From Bacteroides fragilis (GTDB lineage Bacteria > Bacteroidota > Bacteroidia > Bacteroidales > Bacteroidaceae): a stretch of 64,000 bases of DNA. This document shows, piece by piece, positions 45,301-54,850 of the stretch. The DNA lies in assembly GCF_019583405.1 (NCBI RefSeq), contig NZ_SZUU01000010.1, positions 1-64,000 on the forward strand, read 5' to 3'. The notes below the pieces were generated by a model, which was not told where the DNA came from, searched no databases, and worked only from the letters and a program-made list of their open reading frames with translations. How positions within the stretch are numbered: the first letter of the stretch is position 1; every line of letters starts with the position of its first letter. The position numbers and the translations under genes were made by a program.

Positions 45301-45523
45301 TGCTTCTTACATACGTTTGAAAAACCTGACTTTCGGTTATACGTTGCCTGCGCAATTGATGAACAAGGTCGGGATCAACCGTGTGAGAGTTTATTTCTCC
45401 GGTGATAACCTGCTTACGATTTCGGGGTTGTATAAACATTATAAGGTAGATCCGGAAGGATTGGGGGGACAGCAATATCCGTTGCAGCGTTCTTACTCTT
45501 TTGGTCTTAATGTAACATTTTAA
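42356..45523 (+). CDS. SusC/RagA-family TonB-dependent transporter (no STN domain)
   Basis: 1055 aa. Signal peptide, carboxypeptidase-regulatory-like domain about 42-120 (GIVKDVAGEPIIGVSVAVKG), TonB-box-like DEVVVVGYA at about 121-129, plug with PLVVVDGVI about 190-200, barrel ending in GLNVTF. It imports glycan fragments with the SusD partner 15 nt downstream. Without an STN domain it is not expected to signal to an anti-sigma, in line with control by AraC proteins here. Confidence 0.95.
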   Translation: MFRKLRSVSMLLFLMGIFGPATYSVAHPGVTDVKSTQQAGACTGIVKDVAGEPIIGVSVAVKGTSTGTITGLDGRFSFANAKKGDIIRISYVGYVTQEIKWEGKPLNIIMQEDSRALDEVVVVGYAVQKKVNLSGSVATVSTEQLEDRPVTSVGQALQGTVANLNVTIGSGKADDAPSFNIRGTTSLNGGEPLVVVDGVISSSWALNHMNGNDIASISVLKDASSSAIYGSRAAYGVILVTTKVGKSDKLTINYNNNFSLRQNTKTPEVITDPYLVAQTKNIMGRPLYNMFNEEQLAYAKRVSEDPSVSPYFLNPNGTYSYFGNTDWVNEAYKKNGFSMNHNVDISGKTDRVNYFFSAGYNFTDGMIKYNPDKFHRYNLRSKLNFKITDFWSISNNTSFTIKDYERPTSLGSSYFWEINRISPLELLTNPDGSWTKKGAQVLGVMQEGGRASEQGSSIKTQFATRLDIIKDVLFVNGNFSYNFDKNRNRWHYLPVAYYEGPEMEPKYFNETTSAYSQSNETTRLTFDAYATFNKTFNEKHAITVIAGFNQEEYRYENTQLGRKDLISTSLPTLGLATGDMSVSESITTWALRGGYARFNYTFDDKYIAEFNGRYDGTSRFPKDSRFVFNPSGSVAWVVSREKFFKPLENIFSFFKLRYSYGVLGNQDVGAYAYIATMGSGKTSQIIDGEQPVYVNAPGLVSGGLTWEKVSTSNLGVEMNFLNNRLTFNGDYYVRRTKDMLTTGEPLPNVLGTPVPTENAADLKTEGWEITLGWKDRFKLGGKSFDYQLGFNLADSRAYITKFRNTTGTLSSNYEGKEIGEIWGYTTLGFFTSQEDIDNHADQSKLASYASSRPIAPGDLKFADLNGDGEVYRGANTLDDHGDLRVIGNSRSRFTYGFTAGGNWNGFDLSLFLQGVGKKDYNPSGDLYFWGIYAQPWTNITKGNYYDRWTEENPDGYFPRLKGYVAESSSKEAGLAQTRYLQDASYIRLKNLTFGYTLPAQLMNKVGINRVRVYFSGDNLLTISGLYKHYKVDPEGLGGQQYPLQRSYSFGLNVTF

Positions 45524-45537
45524 ATAAGCAGAATAAT

Positions 45538-47325
45538 ATGAAATCAATAAAAAAACAATTATATACCACCGCCTTAGGCTTTGGTCTGTTGAGCATGCTG
45601 AGCAGTTGCAATGATTCTTTCATGGATCGTTTTCCGGAAACATCAATTACCGAGAAAGTCTTTTTTCAGAATGTGGGAGACTTGGAGTCGTACACCAATG
45701 GCATGTCTGGATATCTGAGCGGTTCTTATTGGGACGCTGTCTCGGACAACATGGTTTACAAAGAGGAAAGCTCTACTTATGAACTATTGAACGGTTTGCT
45801 TTCTCCGGAAACCTGGGGCACTTGGTCGTGGGGGGATATCCGTAAGGTGAACTTTATGCTCGCGCGTACCGGGAAGGTGACCGGTGACAAAGCCGAAATC
45901 AATCACTATATAGGGCTTGCCCGGATGTTCCGTGCTAAGCTGTATTACGACAAAGTAAAATCATACTCGGACGTGCCCTGGTATAGCACCGATTTGCAGA
46001 CTACCGATACCGAGGAACTGTATAAACCACAAGACTCCAGAGCTTTGGTTGTAGATTCGATCATGGCCGATCTGGATTTTGCCGTAAAGAACATGAAGAC
46101 GGGAGCAAGCAAGACACGCATTTTCAGGAATGTGGCTTTGGCGCTTCAGGCCCGGATCGCCTTGAACGAAGGTACATTCAGGAAGTATCATCCCGAACTT
46201 GAGCTGAATGACGCGGACCGCTTTCTGAATGTTGCGGTTTCGGCGTCAGAACAACTGATGGATGGCACATATAGCCTGTCGGAAGTGAAGAACGACGGAC
46301 TGGAGGCTTACGAATCCCTGTTTTGCAGTCTGAACCTGACAAACAATCCGGAAATGATTCTGGTGAGTGATTACGACAAGGCGTTGGGACGTTTTCATAA
46401 CTCACAGCAGGTTTGTGACTTTTACCATGGTCTCTCCCGTGATCTGATGGAGGATTACCTGGTCATTGACGGGAGTCGGACGAAGACCTTCCAATCGGTG
46501 CCGGGATATGCGACAAAAACGTATCAGGAGATCTTTGAGAACCGCGATCCGCGCTTGCGGCAGACCATCATGTGGCCCGGATATCAAAAGGCCAGCGAGA
46601 GTGATCCCCATCGTATAAATGTGGATGCGGGTGGCTATCCTCAGATTAAGTTCGACCCTCGTACGTACGACCAGATTGGGTGGAATAAAAGTTATACGGA
46701 TTTGCCGATATTTCGTTACGCCGAGATCTTATTGATTTATGCCGAAGCAAAAGCGGAGTTAGGCACGCTGACTCAGCCGGATGTGGATCGCTCTATCAAC
46801 TTGATTCGCAAACGCATCGGAATGCCGGAAGCTTCGTTGGCAGATTGGCTGGCGAATATCGATCCGGTGCAGGAGGCACGTTATTCCAACGTTTCCTCTA
46901 CTCAGAAAGGAGCGGTTCTGGAGGTGCGCCGTGAACGCCGTATTGAATTGGCTTGCGAGGGTTTCCGCTATAACGACCTGATGCGTTGGAGTTGTGGTAA
47001 ACTGATGGAAAAGACACCCGAGGGATCGTATATCCCGGGAATGGGATTGTACGATCTGACAGGTGATGGCCAACCGGATATTGCTTTCGTGAGAAATAAG
47101 GCAGAGGCTGACAATATCCCGGAAGAGGACAGAAAAAAAGTCACCGTTTATACATTGGAAGGGCATACCATCGAGCTGACCGAGGGAGATAAGGGATATA
47201 TCCGTTTGAAATCTCAGGTAGGTAAGTTTAAGTTCGAAGAGCCTAAATATTATTATTCTCCGATAGCGGTGGATGATATTACATTGAATAAAAATCTGGT
47301 TCAAAATAAGTTCTGGGCACAATAA
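45538..47325 (+). CDS. SusD/RagB-family surface glycan-binding lipoprotein
   Basis: 595 aa. Signal peptide and lipobox LSSC (Cys about 24) followed by the SusD opening NDSFMDRFPETSITEKVFFQ. TPR-like helices and the C-terminal SusD domain (RYAEILLIYAEAKAELG, RRERRIELACEGFRYNDLMR) are intact. It binds the substrate over the SusC channel. Last gene of the susCD operon, ending at a strong hairpin. Confidence 0.95.
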   Translation: MKSIKKQLYTTALGFGLLSMLSSCNDSFMDRFPETSITEKVFFQNVGDLESYTNGMSGYLSGSYWDAVSDNMVYKEESSTYELLNGLLSPETWGTWSWGDIRKVNFMLARTGKVTGDKAEINHYIGLARMFRAKLYYDKVKSYSDVPWYSTDLQTTDTEELYKPQDSRALVVDSIMADLDFAVKNMKTGASKTRIFRNVALALQARIALNEGTFRKYHPELELNDADRFLNVAVSASEQLMDGTYSLSEVKNDGLEAYESLFCSLNLTNNPEMILVSDYDKALGRFHNSQQVCDFYHGLSRDLMEDYLVIDGSRTKTFQSVPGYATKTYQEIFENRDPRLRQTIMWPGYQKASESDPHRINVDAGGYPQIKFDPRTYDQIGWNKSYTDLPIFRYAEILLIYAEAKAELGTLTQPDVDRSINLIRKRIGMPEASLADWLANIDPVQEARYSNVSSTQKGAVLEVRRERRIELACEGFRYNDLMRWSCGKLMEKTPEGSYIPGMGLYDLTGDGQPDIAFVRNKAEADNIPEEDRKKVTVYTLEGHTIELTEGDKGYIRLKSQVGKFKFEEPKYYYSPIAVDDITLNKNLVQNKFWAQ

Positions 47326-47332
47326 GAAGAGC

Positions 47333-47385
47333 GTCCTTATCAATAATAACGATGAATCGTTATTATTGATAAGGACTTTGTTTGG
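47333..47385 (+). terminator. Strong terminator after susD
   Basis: A 21-bp perfect inverted repeat (47333-47353 with 47356-47376), followed by TTTGTTTGG. The region 47386-47990 has no gene I can support; a minus-strand frame at 47594-47842 lacks any family resemblance. Confidence 0.85.
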
Positions 47386-47992
47386 TTACGTTGATAGATA
47401 GATGAAGACTTGTGTATCGGTTTAAACCGCCGGTATGCAAGTCTTTCTTTTTGTCACTTTGATAATCAGTCGCCTTCAGAATCGTTTCTTTTCGTCCCGG
47501 AATACTTGTTGTGGCAAAAAACGCCTCCTGCTTGATTACTTTAATATCTTATTGCTTCTTATCTTTTTTGTTTGCGATTGAAAAGAAACCAAGTTATGCT
47601 CTTGGGCGTTTTATGGTGTCTCTCTTGATAGAAATAGGTGTCTTTCTGTCCTGCTGCCAAGCACGGTTTCTTTTCACCAACCAGAGATGAAAAAGCTCTC
47701 GTAAACCATCATTTGGGAAATAACAGGAGAAAATTCCGAAAATACAAGGATGTATTTTGAAAACATAAGGACTTATTGGGGAAATGTAACCGTCTTTAGA
47801 GGTAAATGCTTCCTTCTTTCCGCGAAAAGCAAGGCTCTTCATCCCCTGGAGCCCGGCTTTCCTCTTCGGAAAGCTCCTGTTTCTATCTTTTTATTTCCTG
47901 ACTCATCCGTTTTTAACAAGGCTACTGTTACTGAAATGGGGCGTTTGATATCTTTTTGTCTTGAGATTTCGGCTGTTGTCTTACAAAACGTT

Positions 47993-48025
47993 GAGAGGCT
48001 GCTCCCTTGCGGAAGACAGCCTCTC
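47993..48025. terminator. Terminator hairpin downstream of the phosphoesterase/PQQ gene
   Basis: GAGAGGCTG (47993-48001) with CAGCCTCTC (48017-48025) and T-rich flank on the plus side. It separates the convergent susCD and enzyme operons. Confidence 0.55.
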
Positions 48026-48096
48026 TTTCCTCAGACTTTTCTTTTTACCTCTCTATGTGCGAATCAGGGATATGTGAGGTTGATTCGCGTTCTTTA

Positions 48097-50556
48097 TCAT
48101 TTCTTTATCGTACTGAAAGCGTATACATTTCCTCCAAAGTCGGTTGCTATCAATGTATTGCCCGATATGGCCACCGAACTGAATACAGGTGCTCCGGTGG
48201 TGTATTTCCAGACGATTTTTCCGGTTCTTTTGTCAATGCCGTATATGCCTCCGTCCGATGCGCCTACATATACGGTTTTTCCTGCCAATGCTGGGCTGGT
48301 TTCTATGGTTCCCGAAGTCGGGCGGCTGTATGGTGCGGTGTAGATCAAGGCATCGCCTATCGGGCAATTCCATTTCTCTTCCAACGTTTCGTTATCCAGC
48401 GCCACAAGTCCTTTGTTTGCCGTGCCGAAGATAATTTCTTTGTCGGTGAGTAGTGGAGTGGAAGTTGCGTCCAGGTTATAAGGCAAGGGCTTTCGTACAA
48501 TTGTTCTTCCCGTAGCGGCTTCTAAGATGAAGAACGATTTTTCGGATATCAGGTATAACAGCGATCCGTGCATGGCGGCAGATGCGCCTCTGTTCCGCAG
48601 TCCATGGTTGCTGACGCTCCATAACATCTTGCCTGTTTTCGAGTCGTTGCCATAAAGTGCGCTCCATTGTACCGAACCTATCAGGATGCCGTTTCCTTGT
48701 GTCAGTGTCGAAGTGGTCCCTTCTCTTTGTGACCATCCTTCGTTCTTCCAGATTCTTCTTCCTGTCCGGGCTTCGAAGGCCGACAGGGCTTTTCCTGTAC
48801 CCGCATATACCACTCCATCGCAGGCCACCAATCCGTCTATCAGTGCAGGCAATCCGTTTACGGGCAGTTTGCTTTCCCAGCATAGCTTTCCGCTTTCACA
48901 GTCCACTGCGTAGAGATTTCCCAGTACATCTTGTGCGAAAACAAGACCATTATCTATCGCGATGGTGTTTTTAACGGAACTTTTCACCGGATATTTCCAT
49001 TTTATCTCACCGCTTTTTCCGTCCAGTGCATAGATATGCGCTCTCCCTTTCAGGTCTTCGTCTACCGAAGCGGTATATATGTTGCCATTATGTATCAGCG
49101 GAGAAGTCATGTATATATTGGCTCCTACGTTCTTCACCCACGCCAATCCGGGCATGCTGTCCAACGCGGCAGCGGCCTTGGCCGTGTGGGTGGCATTTCC
49201 CAACAGGTTGTCCCAGTTCTCGGTCAGTCTGATGTCGGCTTGTTGAGGCAGATAGACAAAGTTTTTTTCGGAACGGGCTGTCTCTCCGTTCTTGAATTCC
49301 GCTTCTACTTGTATGGTGAGTTCTTTGCCGGCATGCGTTTCCTTCAAAGGCAATGTTGCCGTCCAGCACCAGTCAGAGCTTTGGCTGAGGCGTTTATTTC
49401 TCAATACAGGTTTATCCCGATCCAGACAGGTGTAAGTGACCCGGCGCGCCGGCGATGCCGATGAATACACATTGACGGTCACTTCCGGTGAGGCTGTATG
49501 ACCTGCAGGCGAAGCGATGCAGATGCTATTGTTCAGATACGAGTAGCGCAGTTCAGAGCTGAAATCTCCTTTCCCGTCCACATGCATGATTCGGAAAGCG
49601 CTGGTCGAGTGATCAATGCCGCCTTTGTCCAGTGAGCTGGTGCACACCGTGTATACATTTCCCTGTTTCTTCATGTGGTTGATGTGCCAATGGCCATATA
49701 CCCATGCTTTCAGGTTGTGTTTGTTCAGGTCGATACTTTCCGTTTCGCTACCTTTATATATAAACTCGTCGCCATACGTCAGGATGTCGTGATTGAAAAC
49801 AACAATCGGTGTCCCCGGTTTGATGTGTGCCAGATCATTTTTCAGCCATCTGCACACATCCAGGCGAGTATATCCCGGCTTGTGGTCTCCACCCGGCATC
49901 GGTGTGACGATGTAGTGCACATTGGCCACGTCGAACGAGTAGTACACAGGGCCATAATTGTTTTCGAACACCTCTTCGCCATACTTCCCTTTCACCAAGT
50001 CGTGGTTGCCGATGCAATAGAATACGGGAACGTTCATGTTTTCGGTGTTCATCAGCTTGATGTGTTTCTTCATGCCGTTCTCGTAACAGATATCTCCGGT
50101 ATGTATAATGAACGCTGCGTTTTCATTGGCGGCATATTCCCGGATATTTCTCACCCAGGCTTCGTTGCCTTCGGTGTTGAATATTTCGGTATCCGAAACA
50201 TGGACGTATTGATGCGATCCGTCTTTGCCAATACCCGGGTGATAAGTCAAAAGACCGAAATCGTACCCATTCGTCCGGGAGTCTATCTTATGATAGTGTT
50301 TGTTGAGCGTCTTGTATCCCGATGGGGTGGTGATAAAGATAAATCGTTGACGGGCGTGTCCGGGCAGTGTGTACGTTCCGTCTTTCGCGGTTTCCGTTAC
50401 ATTTAGTCCGTCAGACACTTTGATGCCTCCCAGTGTCTTCTCTCCACGCTCAAACTGCCCGTTGCTGTTCTTGTCAACAAACACGCGGCCGCTGTATGCG
50501 GCAGTTGCGCTTGTGGCAGCGGTCAGTAACAATAAGAATAAAATGTTTTTCTTCAT
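48097..50556 (-). CDS. Exported calcineurin-like phosphoesterase fused to a PQQ-type beta-propeller
   Basis: 819 aa. Signal peptide; SdrD/Cna-B-like beta domain about 22-90 (VFVDKNSNGQFERGEKTLGG); metallophosphoesterase domain about 110-330 with GDICYENG, GNHDLVKG, FNHDILTYG and GHWHINHMKK; linker/Ig domain about 340-440; PQQ-binding-like (WD-type) repeats about 460-819 (YALDGKSGEIKWKYPV, YAVDCESGKLCWESKL, YGIDKRTGKIVWKYTT). The first phosphoesterase motif reads SDTE rather than DxH, so one metal ligand may differ. Last gene of the six-gene operon. Its substrate may be a phosphorylated glycan or released phosphoester; inferred. Confidence 0.88.
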   Translation of the reverse strand: MKKNILFLLLLTAATSATAAYSGRVFVDKNSNGQFERGEKTLGGIKVSDGLNVTETAKDGTYTLPGHARQRFIFITTPSGYKTLNKHYHKIDSRTNGYDFGLLTYHPGIGKDGSHQYVHVSDTEIFNTEGNEAWVRNIREYAANENAAFIIHTGDICYENGMKKHIKLMNTENMNVPVFYCIGNHDLVKGKYGEEVFENNYGPVYYSFDVANVHYIVTPMPGGDHKPGYTRLDVCRWLKNDLAHIKPGTPIVVFNHDILTYGDEFIYKGSETESIDLNKHNLKAWVYGHWHINHMKKQGNVYTVCTSSLDKGGIDHSTSAFRIMHVDGKGDFSSELRYSYLNNSICIASPAGHTASPEVTVNVYSSASPARRVTYTCLDRDKPVLRNKRLSQSSDWCWTATLPLKETHAGKELTIQVEAEFKNGETARSEKNFVYLPQQADIRLTENWDNLLGNATHTAKAAAALDSMPGLAWVKNVGANIYMTSPLIHNGNIYTASVDEDLKGRAHIYALDGKSGEIKWKYPVKSSVKNTIAIDNGLVFAQDVLGNLYAVDCESGKLCWESKLPVNGLPALIDGLVACDGVVYAGTGKALSAFEARTGRRIWKNEGWSQREGTTSTLTQGNGILIGSVQWSALYGNDSKTGKMLWSVSNHGLRNRGASAAMHGSLLYLISEKSFFILEAATGRTIVRKPLPYNLDATSTPLLTDKEIIFGTANKGLVALDNETLEEKWNCPIGDALIYTAPYSRPTSGTIETSPALAGKTVYVGASDGGIYGIDKRTGKIVWKYTTGAPVFSSVAISGNTLIATDFGGNVYAFSTIKK

Positions 50557-50571
50557 GAATCATTATATATT

Positions 50572-52785
50572 TTAGAATAAATCAATTTCAGTGATGGTCA
50601 CCGTCTTTCCGCCGGCAGCGATCTCGGTTGTTTCAATGCGTACGTAGCGTGCCTTCACCGCTTGTTTGAAGTAATGAAACCGCTTACTGGGATCATTGAT
50701 TAAATTGCCGAACACGAATGTTTCCGCTTTTTGCCATTTCCTGCCATCCTTGCTGATCAGGATATCGCCTTTTGCCATCATGCCTTTCGAGTGTTCTTTC
50801 TGTGGAGTATAAGCGAAGCCACTCAAAGATTCTTCTTTTCCCAGATCAATGGTGAGGGTGGGAGGACCCCCCTCTTCACTGGTCCAATAGGTGCGCGGGT
50901 CAGCGTCAAAGGCTTTGTGCATCTCCTTTTTGCCTATTCCGCTGCTGCTCTCCAAGGGCTTCCATCCTTGCTTTATCAATCCGAACAGTTCGCTATGTAC
51001 AGCCCCTTTCTGACGGTTGAGCACGGCTACGGCCTTCAGCTCCCCCTTTTCCATTTTGAAAGGAGCGGTGTAGAGTGAAGAGTTCGCATCGGGTTCTGTT
51101 CCGTCGGTTGTATAATAGATCTTAAATCCTGCGTTCAGATTTCCAGCGATGTCTTCGCCATGTGCTTTCCAGTTGAACTCCTGTTGCAATGGCTCGATGG
51201 TCATTATGCCATTCAAGGCTCTTTTAAAACTCAGTTGAGGGGGGCGGGATTGGTAATGATGTGCCGAGATGTTACTGATGGCGGGAGTGAGGCGCGCTTC
51301 ATTGATGCGAATCCTGATTTTATCGGTAGTCACTTCCGGGAATCGCAGAATACGCTTGTAGCCGATGTTGGTGGCGTGGGCAATCTCTTTCCATGCTCCG
51401 TCTATCCATGCCTCTACCGTATGTTTTTCCACTCTTTCCCCATTCGTGCGGATAGCCTCTTGGATGAGTAGACGGTTGAATGTAATGGGGGCATTCATGG
51501 AAATCACAATATCGTCAGCTGATTTTATGTAAGTTTCGGCATCTCCGTCCAGCACCTCTTTGGGACCATTGGCATTTTTCAGTAAGTCTGTGCCGTACGT
51601 TTCCCTGATCCTTTTTCCGGTTTCCTTCAATACCTTGACATCGGCGGGAGAGAAGCGTCCCTCACGGTTGGGAGGAATATTCAGCAAAAAGGTTGAATTC
51701 CCCCCCACGGCACGTTCGTAAATATCGAATACATCATCCGTACTTCTCACTTTCTGTCGCGTATCATCTCTATAGAACCAGCCTTCGCGAATGGAAGTGT
51801 TGGTTTCCGCCTGCTGATAATGCAGGAACTTACCTTTGTATAATTGTTCCCGGCTTCCTAAGTCTTGGGCTTCCATGTCTGGAAAATAGGACGCTGTATC
51901 CGGATTCTGCATATATGGGATAACGTTCCATTCGGTTGATCGGGTACCTCCGGCTTCATTTCCGCACCATCGGATGTCTTCTCGTCCGAAAATAACCGCT
52001 TGGGGTGCCAATGTCTTGATGAGTTTCTTCCAGGCAGGATAATTGTAGGTCTGGCCTCCTTTCCGTTTGGGATGCGCTCCGTCGAACCATACTTCATGGA
52101 TGGGACCGTATTCTGTCAGGAGTTCGAACAGCTGATTGAGGAAATATTCATTGTAATCATCCACCTCAAACTTGAATTGGGTTTTGTTCTTAAAAGGTCT
52201 TCCCGCAACTTCGCGCGGAATGGTTCTCAGCGTATATTTGCTCAGGTTGCCATACAACCCTTCCGGGTTTTCTATCTGATACAAGTCTGCCGGAGAGAGA
52301 TAAACGCCCAATTTCAGATCGTATTTACGGCAAGATGCAGACAGCTCTTTCAACACATCTCCTTTCCCGTTTCGGAATGCGGTGGACATGATGCCGTGTC
52401 GGGTATATCGGCTTTGCCAAAGAACAAACCCGTCATGATGTTTCACCGTCAGGATCACCATTTTTATGCCGGCTGCTTTCATGGTCTCGCACCATTGGTC
52501 GGTATTTAGTTTCTTAAGGTCGAATATCTTCGGATCTTCCATACCGTTTCCCCACTCCATGCGGGTGAACGTGTTTGGTCCGAAATGGATGAAGGCGATA
52601 AATTCATTCTGCAATGCCTTTAATTGATTGGGGGTAGGCACTATGTGGGCCGCCTTGCTGATGATGGTTCCTTTGCTGTCGCCCGGAGCAATCTCAATGG
52701 TATTCGCAAAATGTATGTTTTCATTTTGTGCCTGAATACTTGTTAGAGCCATGAAGCTAACCATGGATAATAATAACTTCTTCAT
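50572..52785 (-). CDS. Alpha-L-fucosidase, GH29, with F5/8-type C domain
   Basis: 737 aa. It removes alpha-linked fucose from glycans. Signal peptide; GH29 barrel about 50-400 (FIHFGPNTFTRMEWGNG, VKHHDGFVLW, nucleophile Asp235 in EVWFDGAHPK); C-terminal beta modules including a chitobiase/F5/8 discoidin-type sugar-binding domain about 600-737 (DPRTYWTSEEGGPPTLTIDL, RYVRIETTEIAAGGKTVTIT). 15 nt upstream of the phosphoesterase/PQQ gene. It is one of the clearest pointers to a host-type or fucosylated substrate. Confidence 0.93.
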   Translation of the reverse strand: MKKLLLSMVSFMALTSIQAQNENIHFANTIEIAPGDSKGTIISKAAHIVPTPNQLKALQNEFIAFIHFGPNTFTRMEWGNGMEDPKIFDLKKLNTDQWCETMKAAGIKMVILTVKHHDGFVLWQSRYTRHGIMSTAFRNGKGDVLKELSASCRKYDLKLGVYLSPADLYQIENPEGLYGNLSKYTLRTIPREVAGRPFKNKTQFKFEVDDYNEYFLNQLFELLTEYGPIHEVWFDGAHPKRKGGQTYNYPAWKKLIKTLAPQAVIFGREDIRWCGNEAGGTRSTEWNVIPYMQNPDTASYFPDMEAQDLGSREQLYKGKFLHYQQAETNTSIREGWFYRDDTRQKVRSTDDVFDIYERAVGGNSTFLLNIPPNREGRFSPADVKVLKETGKRIRETYGTDLLKNANGPKEVLDGDAETYIKSADDIVISMNAPITFNRLLIQEAIRTNGERVEKHTVEAWIDGAWKEIAHATNIGYKRILRFPEVTTDKIRIRINEARLTPAISNISAHHYQSRPPQLSFKRALNGIMTIEPLQQEFNWKAHGEDIAGNLNAGFKIYYTTDGTEPDANSSLYTAPFKMEKGELKAVAVLNRQKGAVHSELFGLIKQGWKPLESSSGIGKKEMHKAFDADPRTYWTSEEGGPPTLTIDLGKEESLSGFAYTPQKEHSKGMMAKGDILISKDGRKWQKAETFVFGNLINDPSKRFHYFKQAVKARYVRIETTEIAAGGKTVTITEIDLF

Positions 52786-52799
52786 AGGGCATTTGTTAT

Positions 52800-53693
52800 T
52801 TATTTGAAGATTGATTTAGGTACTTCTCCTGTCCAGGAAAGTGGCTGGTTCACCTTAAATAAGCGCAATATAACCGACGCGGTGTTCACTGTATTGTTAG
52901 GTTCTTCCATCTTGAAATCTTTTCTTATACCGGGTCCTGTAATGCCCCATGGTACGATCATTTCATTCACACTCATTCCTCCATGGCCATAGTTAATACC
53001 TCCGTGATCGCTTAAAAACATGAAATGTGTGCTTTCATACAAATTCTCCTTTTTCATCTTTTCGATGAATTTGCCTATCTCGACATCTGCTTCTTCGATG
53101 GATTTGATATATTCCGGAGACATCCATTTATGATTGTGCCCCGCATGGTCTGTATGTACGGAATACAGAAATACGAGGGTGGGTTGTTTCCGGTTTTCTA
53201 CGATGAACTCGAAAGCCTTGTCGTAATTGGGAAGGTAAGCATCGTTCTCCAGATAGCTGACTTCATCAAAATAGGCTTTGTTATAGGGATAAAACAGGTT
53301 AATCCAATTGTAGTAGAAAGCGGTTTTCATTCCGCTAACCTTATCTTTCAGTACTTTGAATACTGACGGATAATAACCATCGGCATCGGTTTCGACAGAC
53401 GGGAACTTCTTTTTATTGATTTCCCAGCCATTGTCTACGATCCCATGTTGTTCCGGTCCGCTGCCTGTTAAATGACTTGTCCAGTTGGGCAAGGTTACCG
53501 AAGGCATCACTACTCTGGTTTGAATCGAGAGCACGCCTTCTTTTAGCAGTGCGTCCAGATTCGGAGTGTTTGCTTTCTGAAAGCCTTCTACAGATATTCC
53601 ATCCAAGGCAATTAATACTACTCTTTTGGCTTTGGGAGCGGAAAATCCTGTGAGTGAGCAAAAGCATACAAGTACTAATAAAAATGTTTTCAT
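52800..53693 (-). CDS. Alkaline-phosphatase-superfamily (NPP-like) phosphodiesterase
   Basis: 297 aa, shorter than most NPPs (about 400). Signal peptide; Asp31 in VVLIALDGIS and nucleophile Thr67 in MPSVTLPNWTSHLTG are the zinc-site residues; the second metal set is in HTDHAGHNHKW and LSDHGGINYGHGG. It hydrolyses phosphomono- or diesters in the periplasm; a sulfatase is unlikely because the Cys/Ser-x-Pro-x-Arg signature is missing. In the PUL operon between SGNH and GH29 genes. Confidence 0.88.
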   Translation of the reverse strand: MKTFLLVLVCFCSLTGFSAPKAKRVVLIALDGISVEGFQKANTPNLDALLKEGVLSIQTRVVMPSVTLPNWTSHLTGSGPEQHGIVDNGWEINKKKFPSVETDADGYYPSVFKVLKDKVSGMKTAFYYNWINLFYPYNKAYFDEVSYLENDAYLPNYDKAFEFIVENRKQPTLVFLYSVHTDHAGHNHKWMSPEYIKSIEEADVEIGKFIEKMKKENLYESTHFMFLSDHGGINYGHGGMSVNEMIVPWGITGPGIRKDFKMEEPNNTVNTASVILRLFKVNQPLSWTGEVPKSIFK

Positions 53694-53758
53694 GACAGTC
53701 GTTTTAAAGAAGTAATCTTTTTGTTTATTGAATCTTTACTGATCTGATGAAGTATGTT

Positions 53759-54841
53759 TCATTTAATCATTTTTCTGAGTTTCTTTTCTACGGCAGCCGC
53801 TTGCCGCATCATGCCTACATCAGAAGGATGCACATAGTCGACCCATGCGTCCGGATCGTATGCCAGTTCTTCTCTTGACAGGTAATAGATCTCCTTTATT
53901 CCCGCTTTTTTCAGTTCTTTATACGCTTCCGCTTGTCCTTTGTTGGTGTGGCTGTAGGTTTCATATTGCTTTTGGTTTGTGGTTCCATTGCTGTATCCTG
54001 CATGTTCTACCAGTAATATAGGTGTATCGTGCTTTTCACGTATTTGAAGAACAGCCTGCTTTACCAGCTTTTTTATTTGTTCCACGTCATAGTCGCCTAA
54101 ATTGGCCATGCAGTCAATTATATAAGCACATGCTTCCTGTTCGTTGATGAGGTCGAGCACTTCTTTCTCCAGTTTTCCATTTCCGGAGAATCCCAGATTA
54201 ATAAGAGGGATCTCCAATGACCGGTTCACGATGTTTCCCCATGCCATTCCCGGGCGTGATGCGCAAGCTCCCTGCGCAATGGAGGTTCCGTAAAGAACGA
54301 TCGGTTTTTTGGTTATCCGGGGTATGAAAGAGAACTTACTACCTTCGGGGATTCCTATTTCCATCGCTTTCACTCCATTGTACAGCGGCAGATACAGCGT
54401 ATATTCCTGTTCGCCGCTTGAAAGGTTGCCACGGTCTATCTGATAATTATAACGGACGGAATCTCCGAAAGAATAACTGCCGAAGCAGAACCCACGGTCT
54501 GCGTTACGGTAAAGGTCGACTCCCGAAACTCCGGTAGCAGGCATGTGTGGCATGCTGTAGTTTCCTGTTGTTTTATACTTTACTTTGACCTCTTTCGCAT
54601 CCGTTTTAAAACGAATGGCAAGTCCGGCCGATTCACCGGCAAGGCTCCATACTTTTTTTCTGACTTTAGCTTTGGCTCGTAATGGCAGGCGGCAATAATT
54701 GCCCCCGTCTTCGTTCCATCCTTGATTCTGGATAACGGAACCCTGGTTGGTTCCGTTATCCAGCGGGTTGTGCCACTCCCATTGTGCGTACACTCCTGAT
54801 GCAATGAGCATCAGGCATACCAGTATAATGTTTCTTTTCAT
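53759..54841 (-). CDS. Exported SGNH/GDSL hydrolase (esterase)
   Basis: 360 aa. Signal peptide (ending VYAQ), N-terminal beta-sandwich about 20-170, SGNH domain about 178-360 with Ser187 (YGTSIAQG), Gly/Asn block GFSGNG (217-222), Asn247 (DCMAN) and the Asp335-x-x-His338 pair (DYVHPSD). It likely removes acetyl or other ester groups from the glycan before glycosidases act. It starts 9 nt after the GH123-like stop. Confidence 0.9.
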   Translation of the reverse strand: MKRNIILVCLMLIASGVYAQWEWHNPLDNGTNQGSVIQNQGWNEDGGNYCRLPLRAKAKVRKKVWSLAGESAGLAIRFKTDAKEVKVKYKTTGNYSMPHMPATGVSGVDLYRNADRGFCFGSYSFGDSVRYNYQIDRGNLSSGEQEYTLYLPLYNGVKAMEIGIPEGSKFSFIPRITKKPIVLYGTSIAQGACASRPGMAWGNIVNRSLEIPLINLGFSGNGKLEKEVLDLINEQEACAYIIDCMANLGDYDVEQIKKLVKQAVLQIREKHDTPILLVEHAGYSNGTTNQKQYETYSHTNKGQAEAYKELKKAGIKEIYYLSREELAYDPDAWVDYVHPSDVGMMRQAAAVEKKLRKMIK

Positions 54842-54850
54842 CTCTGTCGG

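Noticed and set aside
47594..47842. 82-residue minus-strand frame after susD
   Set aside because: Biased composition, no ribosome site, no family; more likely non-coding.
49675..50406. 243-residue plus-strand frame
   Set aside because: Antisense shadow of the phosphoesterase/PQQ gene.
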